Of a DNA stretch of 64,000 nucleotides, positions 42,775-50,250 are shown one piece after another. A model generated the notes under the pieces. The model saw nothing but the letters and a program-made list of their open reading frames with translations. It did not search any database and was not told the DNA's origin. The DNA is from WS-7 sp036505295 (GTDB taxonomy: Bacteria; Eisenbacteria; RBG-16-71-46; SZUA-252), in the NCBI GenBank assembly GCA_036505295.1, contig DASXTQ010000042.1, positions 20,734-84,733 of the forward strand, written 5' to 3'. Position 1 is the first letter of the stretch. Every line of letters begins with the position of its first letter. The position numbers and the translations under genes are program-made.

Positions 42775-42890
42775 ATGCTAACGGGGCCGGGGGCGAGTGT
42801 GAAGGGGGAAGCGGGGCCGATAACTCGGTCGAAATCGACGAGACGGCTGGAGAGGGCGATGGTACCTTTTTCCACGTGAGAGCCGCGACG

Positions 42891-43472
42891 ATGGAACACA
42901 CGAGGGTGCTGAGCCCGGAAGCCATGTGGACGGCGTTCCGCCGGGGGGATTCGCGGTACGACGGCCGCTTCGTGACCGCCGTGCGCACGACCGGCATCTT
43001 CTGCAGGCCGTCCTGTACCTGCCGCAAGCCCCGCCTGGAGAACGTCCGCTTCTATCGCTCTCCCAACGATGCGGCCCGCGCGGGCTACCGCCCCTGCAAG
43101 AGGTGCCGCCCCGAGTTGCGGGGGGGGCCGGCCGAGGCAGACGGTGCGATGGTCGCGAAGGCGCTCGGGTTCATGCGAGCCCATCTGGAGTCCCAGCTTT
43201 ACGCGAAGGACATCGCCGCCGCGGTCGCGGTCAGCCCTTCGCACTTCGCGCGACGGTTCCGCGCAACGGACGGACGAACGCCCATGCGCGCCCTCGCCGA
43301 TCTCCGCGCCGAAAGAGCTGAAACCTTGCTCCGCCAGGGAACGATCGGCACCCTCGACGCTGGATTCGCGGCCGGGTTCCAAAGCACGTCCGCATTCACT
43401 CGGGCATTTCGAAGAAGGACCGGGCTGCCGCCCGCCTCGTGGCGGCGATCCTTGAAAGGAGAACGAAGATGA
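42891..43472 (+). CDS. adaA: AdaA-like methylphosphotriester repair protein and AraC-type activator
   Basis: A 193-residue Ada N-terminal half. A zinc-binding alkyl-acceptor domain is seen in GIFCRPSCTCRKPRLENVRFY and RPCKRCRPEL, followed by an AraC-type HTH (LYAKDIAAAVAVSPSHFARRFRA). The protein accepts methyl groups from DNA phosphotriesters and then activates repair genes. ATG 42891 is preferred; GTG 42876 is a possible longer start. It overlaps the downstream methyltransferase gene as ATGA. The split arrangement matches Bacillus AdaA-AdaB rather than the single-chain E. coli Ada. Confidence 0.88.
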   Translation: MEHTRVLSPEAMWTAFRRGDSRYDGRFVTAVRTTGIFCRPSCTCRKPRLENVRFYRSPNDAARAGYRPCKRCRPELRGGPAEADGAMVAKALGFMRAHLESQLYAKDIAAAVAVSPSHFARRFRATDGRTPMRALADLRAERAETLLRQGTIGTLDAGFAAGFQSTSAFTRAFRRRTGLPPASWRRSLKGERR

Positions 43473-44065
43473 CACGCAAGATCTCTGGCACGGGGCACCG
43501 AAAGGTGGTTCGCCCCCGCGAAGCACGGATTGACATGGCGACGGTGCGCACGCGTTTGGGGACGTTTGCCGTGGCGGCCACGCCTCGCGGCCTCGCGGCC
43601 CTATTCCCGCTCCCGCGCGGACCGGTCACCTCCACGCGCGCCGGGCGCGATCCCGCGCTCGCCCGCCGAATCCGCGGGGGTGCTCGACTCGTGATTCATC
43701 GCGGCCGCGATTCCTACCCTCCCGCGCTCGCCCGCGCGGCCGCCGCGCTCCACGCCTACGCTTCCGGTAAGGTACGCGCGGTCCGCCCGGTGCTCGACCT
43801 GGACGGAACGCCGTTTCAACGGGCGGTGTGGAAGCGCCTCTGCGCCATTCCCACGGGGAAGACGATCTCCTACGGAGCGCTCGCGGCTTCGATCGGGCGG
43901 CCCCGCGCGGCGCGCGCCGTGGGCGCGGCCGTTGGAGCGAACCCGGTGCCGATTCTCGTGCCATGCCACCGGGTCATCGGCCAGGACGGCTCGCTCACCG
44001 GGTTCGGCTTGGGGCTGCCGATGAAACGCGCCCTGCTGCTCCATGAGGGAAATCGTACGAGGTAA
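43469..44065 (+). CDS. ogt: Methylated-DNA--cysteine S-methyltransferase (AdaB/Ogt)
   Basis: A 198-residue O6-alkylguanine-DNA alkyltransferase. The acceptor site PCHRVIG is intact, preceded by FQRAVWKRLCAIPTGKTISYGALA and NPVPILV. ATG 43469 has GGAGAACGAAG upstream and overlaps the adaA stop by four bases, so the genes are coupled. The N-terminal 80 residues are divergent, with a basic beginning and VRTRLGTFAVAATPRGLAALF. The suicide enzyme removes methyl groups from O6-methylguanine. Confidence 0.93.
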   Translation: MTRKISGTGHRKVVRPREARIDMATVRTRLGTFAVAATPRGLAALFPLPRGPVTSTRAGRDPALARRIRGGARLVIHRGRDSYPPALARAAAALHAYASGKVRAVRPVLDLDGTPFQRAVWKRLCAIPTGKTISYGALAASIGRPRAARAVGAAVGANPVPILVPCHRVIGQDGSLTGFGLGLPMKRALLLHEGNRTR

Positions 44066-44119
44066 AACTGAGCCGCGCCGTGGCGTGAACCGCGGGAGGC
44101 ATGGTACCGTTATCGGTCC

Positions 44120-45400
44120 ATGTCTCTCGCGACCATCCGCGGCAACCTTCGAAGCAGCTTCCGCGCGTTAGGTCACCGCAATTATCGCCTCTACTGGACC
44201 GGCCAGCTCGTCTCACTGATCGGAACCTGGATGCAGAGCGTCGCGCAAGGCTGGCTCATGCACCGCCTGACCGGCTCGGCGCTCATGCTTGGTTTTCTCG
44301 GCTTCGCGCAGTTTCTGCCGGTCCTCCTGCTCTCGCTCTGGGCGGGCGTGATCGTAGATTCGATGGACAAGCGGCGCCTCCTGCTCGCCACACAGACCGC
44401 GTTTCTGATCCAGGCGGCCCTGCTTGCCGCGGCCGTGAGCACCGGCGTCGTGCAACCGTGGATGGTTCTCGCGCTCGCGTTCGTCTTCGGCACGATCAAC
44501 GCGCTCGATCTCCCGGCCCGGCAATCCTTCGTTGTGGAGCTGGCGGGGAAAGAGGATCTCTCGAACGCGATCGCGCTCAACTCCGCGGCGTTCAACACGG
44601 CGCGGCTTGTGGGACCCGCGATCGCGGGGATTCTGCTTGCCACCGTCGGTGAAGCGGCCTGCTTCTGGGTGAACGCTCTCTCCTACGTTGCCGTGATCGT
44701 GAGCATCTGGCGCATAGATCTCCCCGCGAGACCAGGCGTCCGGTTCGCGGCGAGGAGCGCGGTCGAGACGATGATGGAGGGGGTTCGCTACGCGAGGGGC
44801 GTCCGGCCGCTTCGAAATCTTCTGACCCTGCTCGGGGTGACCGCGGGGCTCGGGTTCCAGTACATGATCCTTCTTCCGGTCTACGCGCGGGAGATCCTCC
44901 ACGCCGGGCCAAAGGGATACGGCCTCCTCGTCTCCGCGTTCGGACTGGGCTCGCTGGTGTCGGCGGCCTGGATGACTCGAAAGCTCGACCGCTGGACCAT
45001 GCGTCGCAATCTATTCGTCGGGCTCTTGACGGCGGCGATCGGCATGGGGACGTTCGCGTGGTCACGCACACTGGAGCTCAGCGTGGCGATGGGATTCCTA
45101 GCGGGCTTCGGCCTCATTCTCTACATCGCGACGACCAATACCCTGATCCAGGTAACGACCGAGGATCGCTTCCGGGGACGGGTGATGAGCCTCTACACCC
45201 TCATGTTCGTGGGGACCGCTCCCATCGGAGCGCTCGTGTCGGGCACGATCGCGCAGCATTTCTCCGCGCCGGTCGCGACGTCTGTCAGCGCGCTCGTGTT
45301 GTTGGGCGGGGCCCTTTGGATGGTGCGGCGGTTGCGCCTGCTGGCCGCGCGCGAAGCTGTCTCCGCCACGGTCCCCGCGGCCACCGAGAAGGTCGGATAG
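44120..45400 (+). CDS. MFS transporter (EntS/enterobactin-exporter-like group)
   Basis: A 426-residue major facilitator with 12 predicted helices. It begins with FRALGHRNYRLYWTGQLVSLIGTWMQSVAQGWL and has WAGVIVDSMDKRRLL, the loop 2-3 motif, and TEDRFRGRVMSLYTLMFVG. These mark the MFS_3/EntS branch, often exporters of siderophores or macrolides, though many have unknown substrates. It starts 54 bp after ogt and may share its transcript. No siderophore genes are near, so the substrate is open. Confidence 0.9.
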   Translation: MSLATIRGNLRSSFRALGHRNYRLYWTGQLVSLIGTWMQSVAQGWLMHRLTGSALMLGFLGFAQFLPVLLLSLWAGVIVDSMDKRRLLLATQTAFLIQAALLAAAVSTGVVQPWMVLALAFVFGTINALDLPARQSFVVELAGKEDLSNAIALNSAAFNTARLVGPAIAGILLATVGEAACFWVNALSYVAVIVSIWRIDLPARPGVRFAARSAVETMMEGVRYARGVRPLRNLLTLLGVTAGLGFQYMILLPVYAREILHAGPKGYGLLVSAFGLGSLVSAAWMTRKLDRWTMRRNLFVGLLTAAIGMGTFAWSRTLELSVAMGFLAGFGLILYIATTNTLIQVTTEDRFRGRVMSLYTLMFVGTAPIGALVSGTIAQHFSAPVATSVSALVLLGGALWMVRRLRLLAAREAVSATVPAATEKVG

Positions 45401-45420
45401 CGGGCGGGGCGAAGCCGAAG

Positions 45421-45861
45421 CTATCCCGGGTATTTCCCCGTGATGTAGTCCGTGAGGTACTTGATCTCGTATTTTTGGTCTTGCGAGATCTGCTTCACCA
45501 GATCGCCGATCGACACGAGACCTACGAGCTTCCCCTTTTCGACAACCGGCAGGTGGCGGATCCGCTTTGCCGTCATGATCGCCATGCACTTTTCGACGGC
45601 GTAATTCGGGTCGATGCAGATGACCTGGCTCGTCATGATCTCGCGGACTTGCGTCGTCTTGGAGGTTCGCCCTTCGAGGACGATGTGGCGCAGGTAGTCT
45701 CGCTCGGTGATGATGCCGCAAATCTCGTCCCCCTGCGTGACGAGAAGCGACCCGGTGTTGCGTTCCACCATCTTCTTCACCGCATCATAAACAGTCGCGG
45801 TCCTCTCGATCGTGTAAACCTCGTTGCCTTTCTTTGCGAGCAGGTCTGCGATCCTTCCCAT
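45421..45861 (-). CDS. Two-CBS-domain protein
   Basis: A 146-residue protein made of a CBS pair: VYTIERTATVYDAVKKMVERN with GIITERDYLRHI, then CIDPNYAVEKCMAIMTAKRIRHLPVV with LVGLVSIGDLVK. Such pairs bind AMP, ATP or SAM and sense energy state, or dimerise. ATG 45861 follows GGGAGG. It is convergent with the MFS gene and sits alone; the final residues YLTDYITGKYPG resemble those of many stand-alone CBS proteins. Confidence 0.93.
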   Translation of the reverse strand: MGRIADLLAKKGNEVYTIERTATVYDAVKKMVERNTGSLLVTQGDEICGIITERDYLRHIVLEGRTSKTTQVREIMTSQVICIDPNYAVEKCMAIMTAKRIRHLPVVEKGKLVGLVSIGDLVKQISQDQKYEIKYLTDYITGKYPG

Positions 45862-45926
45862 GGCGAACCTCCCGTGGGAATTTCAGCGGAATCCCCACGT
45901 CTCGAAGCCTAGCACGGGGCCCGGGC

Positions 45927-47525
45927 TCAGGGAATGGGCTTGCCGGCGTGGGGGGAGGGTCTGTAGATGCGCGATCCATCGGGCAATATCTCAGGTCCTG
46001 AGAATCCCGCGGGGGCCGCGTTCCGATCCATCGTTCTCACCCAGGCGGAGTCGGCGTCCGACACGTTTCGCTGTCGCGCCGCCGGCGAGAGCCAGATCGC
46101 GGCGACGGGTCTTGTCAAGCTCAACGAGTCGAGCTGGTTCATGAGCGGCAGGAAGAGCGCGGGGCGATCCAAATGCCAGGCCGCCCAATCGGGCGCGTCG
46201 GACAGGATCATGCCCCCGCGGGGCCATTCCCGCGCACGCTCGGTGAGGGTGGACTGGGCGGTCGGCCCCACGGGCGGGAAGCGCCGGGACGCGTCGCCGT
46301 GCTGGAAGGTCACGTTGGCGCCGCGCTCCAGCACCACCGCCGCGAGGACCGCGATCATCAGGCCCCTCCGTTCGATGCGCGCGAGGACCGGCACGGCGGC
46401 GATGCCGAGAACGACGCACACAAGCGGGAATACCGGCACCAGGAACCGCGGGCTCCGCTCGAGGGCCGACATGGCCAGGATCTGCCACGCGATCGCGGCG
46501 AGGAGCGGCGCCAGGTTGCGGCGCGTGCGGAGCACCGAGCCATTCCGGCCGACCGCGATTCCGGCGACTCCGGCTCCGAGCGCCAGGGGCCCCAGCGCTG
46601 CGAATAGATCAAGGAGGTACCCCGCGATGTCCTTCATGTAGCGGAGCGCGAATGCTCCCGGATGTTGAAGGACGTATTCTATGACACCCGGCAGGTGCGC
46701 GCCGAGCATCCGCGATGACGAATACCCGGGATACTGCGGCGTGTAGAGGAGCATGGGATTCCCTTGGATTGCGAATCCGTCGCGCGCTTGATGCACGATG
46801 ACGAGCCAAGGCAGGCAGAGCGCCGCGTACACGGTGCCGAACGCGACGGCGCGCGTCCAGCGGGGTGCGCCTGCGGAAGCGGCGGGCGCCGCGGGATCGG
46901 GACTCGCCGCGATCCAGAGCCAGATCGGGACGAAGAGAAGGGATTCGCCGCGCAGGTGCCACGCGGCGGCCGCGGCAAGCGCCGCCGCGCCGGCAGCGAG
47001 CGCTCCGCGTGAGCCGAGCAGAATGATCCACACCGCGAGGCCAAGCGCGGCCGCGGGTGCCTGGCTCATCCCGGGGTTGTAGAAATCAAGCAGAAGGGGA
47101 CTCGCGAGCGCGCATGCGGCGGCCCACGATCCGGCGCGGTCCGAATGAAGCCTTGCGCCGAGCCAGTAAGTCATCGCGACAAGAAGCGCATGGGCCACCG
47201 CGCCCATGTAGAGGAAACCGCCGGGAAGCGGGATCCCGAGCTTGAGTAGGAGCGCGCCGAGCGCGGCGTATAGCGGCATGCGCCAGGGCACGGGAAACGG
47301 CGCGACTTCGTGGCCGAGGAAAACGGGATAGGTGTAAAGCGATGTGAAGCCTTCGCCGCGCGCGATCTGGCGGGACTCCTGAGAATAATCCCAGAGATCG
47401 CTCGCGGGCGCGATTCCCGGGATCACCGCCCGGGTCAAGAGCGCCGCAGCGGCCAACGCGAGAATTCCCCAGAGAAGCGCGGTTCGCCATCGTGCTCCGC
47501 CCTCGGCCGTTTCCTGGGATTGCAT
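45927..47525 (-). CDS. GT-C-type membrane glycosyltransferase (PMT/ArnT-like)
   Basis: A 532-residue membrane protein with about 11 hydrophobic helices. A large loop after helix 1 holds DLWDYSQESRQIARGEGFTS, where the acidic residues are typical of the PMT/ArnT family catalytic loop using lipid-linked sugars. Further motifs are VPWRMPLYAALGALLLKLG and FLVPVFPLVCVVLG. The C-terminal third is soluble. ATG 47525 is a normal start, and a terminator lies upstream. The acceptor and sugar cannot be told from sequence. It may modify surface proteins or lipids. Confidence 0.78.
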   Translation of the reverse strand: MQSQETAEGGARWRTALLWGILALAAAALLTRAVIPGIAPASDLWDYSQESRQIARGEGFTSLYTYPVFLGHEVAPFPVPWRMPLYAALGALLLKLGIPLPGGFLYMGAVAHALLVAMTYWLGARLHSDRAGSWAAACALASPLLLDFYNPGMSQAPAAALGLAVWIILLGSRGALAAGAAALAAAAAWHLRGESLLFVPIWLWIAASPDPAAPAASAGAPRWTRAVAFGTVYAALCLPWLVIVHQARDGFAIQGNPMLLYTPQYPGYSSSRMLGAHLPGVIEYVLQHPGAFALRYMKDIAGYLLDLFAALGPLALGAGVAGIAVGRNGSVLRTRRNLAPLLAAIAWQILAMSALERSPRFLVPVFPLVCVVLGIAAVPVLARIERRGLMIAVLAAVVLERGANVTFQHGDASRRFPPVGPTAQSTLTERAREWPRGGMILSDAPDWAAWHLDRPALFLPLMNQLDSLSLTRPVAAIWLSPAARQRNVSDADSAWVRTMDRNAAPAGFSGPEILPDGSRIYRPSPHAGKPIP

Positions 47526-47546
47526 CAGGGCAGAATACAGCAGAAA

Positions 47547-47572
47547 GCCCCGCCGACGTTCGCCGGCGGGGC
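47547..47572 (-). terminator. Terminator after the lipoprotein gene
   Basis: Arms GCCCCGCCG and CGGCGGGGC (nine perfect base pairs) with an eight-base loop. On the minus strand it is followed by TTTCTGCTGTATTC, a modest T-rich stretch. It lies 28 bp beyond the lipoprotein stop (47600) and 21 bp before the start of the glycosyltransferase gene. Confidence 0.7.
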
Positions 47573-47599
47573 ATCGTGCAACCCAGTGGACTGAAGCGG

Positions 47600-48634
47600 C
47601 TACGGCCTCTCGGACGACGCCAGGAAGCTAGGGTAGGAAGCGAAAGGGATTCCCCATGTCGTGGAATTGTAGTCGTCGTCCGTTTCGTTCTGCAGGCAGC
47701 GCGAGTTGAGGACGTCGACCGCGATGTGGTTTCGACCTTGATTGCGAACCGTCCAGGTCGCCGTAAAGGTCCCATCTCCCGGCGTCACGTCACCGTGCGT
47801 CCCGTCGTCGTACATGAGTACCCGGATCCAGTCCAGGGGACCCGGAAACGCCCGGTCTGAGGTAGGCGCGTGCAGGTAGACAAAGGTGGGGGGGACGAGA
47901 CCTTGATCCGTATTCGTTATGGACGCCTCGACCTTGACACTTTCTCCAGCACGAAAGATCGGGAGCAGTCCCGTCGAATGCCCGAGCGAAAGGAGCGCGG
48001 CCGGATCCGTGATCGTCACGTGGGTCCGCTCACCGGTCAATGTGACCGAGTGGATGTTCACGGTCTGACGTGCGGGATCGATCATCGTGAACTCGGCGGG
48101 CGAGACCGCGACGAGCCGCCAACCGAAAACCGAATCGGTTGAGGTGCTGTCGGGGTGAAACCAGATCTTCTTGAATAGCGCGTAGCGGGTCTTTTGATCG
48201 CGCAGCGGCTTCTTGCCGGGGTTTCGCATTCCGTCGTCGGTCAGATCCACGAAGAACCAGCCGTCATACTTGACGTTGACCTTCACGAGCGCCCGGTCGC
48301 CGTCCGGCGGGGTCAGAAACGTGATCGTGCGGACCGGGGGATGGTTGGGCGGCACCCGCCAGCGTCCCCAATGGACGGGAAGGACCGCGGTGCTCTCCGC
48401 CTGCGCGGATTGAGTCCCGGCGGCTACCGGGGCGATCCCGTCTCCGAGCAGCTCGCCACCATCATCGAACGAGACCTCGAACTCGGGGGCGGCCGCAACC
48501 AGATTATCGATCGCGGTCCGATCGGCGTTTTGCCGAGCTTCTTGGGGCTTGGTCACTCCTTGCGTGCTGCAACCGGACAGGCAAATGGCAGAGATCAGGG
48601 GGAGCACGGCCGTAAGGCATCGGTGTGGTGTCAT
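47600..48634 (-). CDS. Lipoprotein with beta-sandwich C-terminal domain, unknown function
   Basis: A 344-residue lipoprotein: signal with lipobox CLSGC, Cys near residue 22, then a polar linker, a region with LPVHWGRWRVPPNHPPVR and VKVNVKYDGWFFVDLTDDG, and a C-terminal beta-sandwich with VLMYDDGTHGDVTPGDGTFTATWTV. That last pattern is the extracellular repeat style seen in FCB bacteria (choice-of-anchor domain). ATG 48634 is preferred to 48640 because GGAGA sits eight bases upstream. It is followed by a terminator. I see no catalytic motif. Confidence 0.8.
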   Translation of the reverse strand: MTPHRCLTAVLPLISAICLSGCSTQGVTKPQEARQNADRTAIDNLVAAAPEFEVSFDDGGELLGDGIAPVAAGTQSAQAESTAVLPVHWGRWRVPPNHPPVRTITFLTPPDGDRALVKVNVKYDGWFFVDLTDDGMRNPGKKPLRDQKTRYALFKKIWFHPDSTSTDSVFGWRLVAVSPAEFTMIDPARQTVNIHSVTLTGERTHVTITDPAALLSLGHSTGLLPIFRAGESVKVEASITNTDQGLVPPTFVYLHAPTSDRAFPGPLDWIRVLMYDDGTHGDVTPGDGTFTATWTVRNQGRNHIAVDVLNSRCLQNETDDDYNSTTWGIPFASYPSFLASSERP

Positions 48635-48819
48635 AGGCATTCTCCTTTGGGCTGTCTACAATCTCCCGACGCGAAGAGGTTGGGGTTCCACCCCAAGGCA
48701 CGCAGGCGCTTGCACCGGGCATGCCACGATCAGCCGTCCGGCACTCTGCGTCCGTATCCTTCTGGTATCCGATTCCTTACCGGTTTGCCGGCTTCCAAAG
48801 AGCCCTGCCCGCTCCGGCG

Positions 48820-50250
48820 TCAGAGACCGCCTGGTGTCAACTTTGGGGCGACGGTGTCCCCTGTTCGCCACACTCGATCGAATGCCCAAAACAGTGCGCT
48901 CACGATGAGCCCCGCATAGATCGGCTCCAAAGCGAGGAAATATGCCCCACTCGAGCCGGGCCGGTATCGCGACAGCAGCCAGGCCAAGGACACCGCTCCG
49001 CTTGCCGCGATGCACCACGTCGCTACGGCCGGGCGCATCCTCCATCGCGGGTGGTAGGAGCTTGCGAGAGGGACGAGGAGTGCCGGGACTCCAACCGAGC
49101 CCACGTCGTGCCATAGGTCCACGGCGGAGCGGAAAAACAGGGCGAGCACGACCGCGACGACCGCAGTCACCAGAAACCCGACTTGGGCGTAGCGGTTCAC
49201 TCGCGATTCATCCGCCTCCCGGCGCCAACGCCAGATCAAGTCCCTTCCGAAATTCACGCCGCCGATAAACGTATAGCCGTCCACCGTCGACATCACGGTC
49301 GCAAGAAGGCCGAGGTAAAAAATGCCCTGCACCACCGGAGGGAGATAGGTGATCGCGAGCGCCGGGTAGGAGGCGGTCGGGTTTGACAGCGCCGGCATGA
49401 GCGCGCGTGCGTACATACCGGTGAACGTGGTGAGAAAATCAAAAAGCATCCAGAAGCCGATCGAGACGAGCACGCCGCGTTGGGCGGTCCTTTCATCCTT
49501 CGCCGCGAAGCAGCGTTGATAGAACGCGGGCTCGACCAAGGTCTGGAGGGCGATGAAATACCAGACGAATATGTACTGGGGCGCGTTCCCCCCGTGCCAG
49601 ACGAAATGCGTCGCGGGGAGATGCCCCCGCAAGAAGTCGAGCCCCCCGAAACGAGCGGCCAATAGCGGCAGCGCCACCAGAAATCCCAGGTACATGAGAA
49701 TGAATTGGACGTTGTCGGCGTTCACCACCGAGCGCATTCCGCCCCGGAAGGAGTAGGCCGTGGAGAAGAATGTCCCCACGAGCACAGCCGGCAGGAGGGC
49801 CCAACCGAAGATCATCTGGATCAGGATGCCGAGCATGAGGACGTACGGTGCCGGCGACGAAAGGACCTGGATGATTCCCGCCCCGAGGAGCGCCGCGGGA
49901 CGGCCGTACGCGCGGTCCAGCTGGTCGGGGACCGTGAAAAGCTCCGAGCGCCTGGCGCGGCGGGCGAAGAAGATCGCAAAAAGGGCGGCGCCCAGGTAAT
50001 ACGGCACGCCGAAGACGAGCCAGTTTGAGATCCCGTACCGGTAGGAGTATTCCCCCACGCCGAGCACCCCTCCGTACCAAGTGGAGACGAGCGTCGCCAC
50101 GAAGGAGGGCAGCGCCAGCGCGCGCCCCATGACCAGATACTCGACAGGACCTCGGTGCGCCACCCCGAAGAGCCGCACGCCCACATAGAGGAGAAATCCC
50201 GCATATGCCCCGATGAGCGCGAGGTCAACGGGGTGGAGCGGTGCGCTCAG
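48820..50250 (-). CDS. thiV: SSS-family sodium:solute symporter, probable thiamine transporter, CTG start
   Basis: A 476-residue solute:sodium symporter with about 13 helices, including ALALPSFVATLVSTWYGG and GLLATVMSTVDGYTFIGGVNFGRDL. In the thiamine context (TPP riboswitch, TonB receptor, thiamine pyrophosphokinase) it fits the predicted ThiV role, Na+-driven uptake of thiamine or its precursor. The first normal start codon is GTG 50184, but the 22 upstream codons, with no ATG/GTG/TTG, encode HPVDLALIGAYAGFLLY, exactly the expected first helix. The best start is therefore CTG 50250, which overlaps the TonB-receptor stop as CTGA and has AAGGCGG upstream. The name is from genome-context knowledge of thiV, not proof. 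Confidence 0.82.
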   Translation of the reverse strand: MSAPLHPVDLALIGAYAGFLLYVGVRLFGVAHRGPVEYLVMGRALALPSFVATLVSTWYGGVLGVGEYSYRYGISNWLVFGVPYYLGAALFAIFFARRARRSELFTVPDQLDRAYGRPAALLGAGIIQVLSSPAPYVLMLGILIQMIFGWALLPAVLVGTFFSTAYSFRGGMRSVVNADNVQFILMYLGFLVALPLLAARFGGLDFLRGHLPATHFVWHGGNAPQYIFVWYFIALQTLVEPAFYQRCFAAKDERTAQRGVLVSIGFWMLFDFLTTFTGMYARALMPALSNPTASYPALAITYLPPVVQGIFYLGLLATVMSTVDGYTFIGGVNFGRDLIWRWRREADESRVNRYAQVGFLVTAVVAVVLALFFRSAVDLWHDVGSVGVPALLVPLASSYHPRWRMRPAVATWCIAASGAVSLAWLLSRYRPGSSGAYFLALEPIYAGLIVSALFWAFDRVWRTGDTVAPKLTPGGL

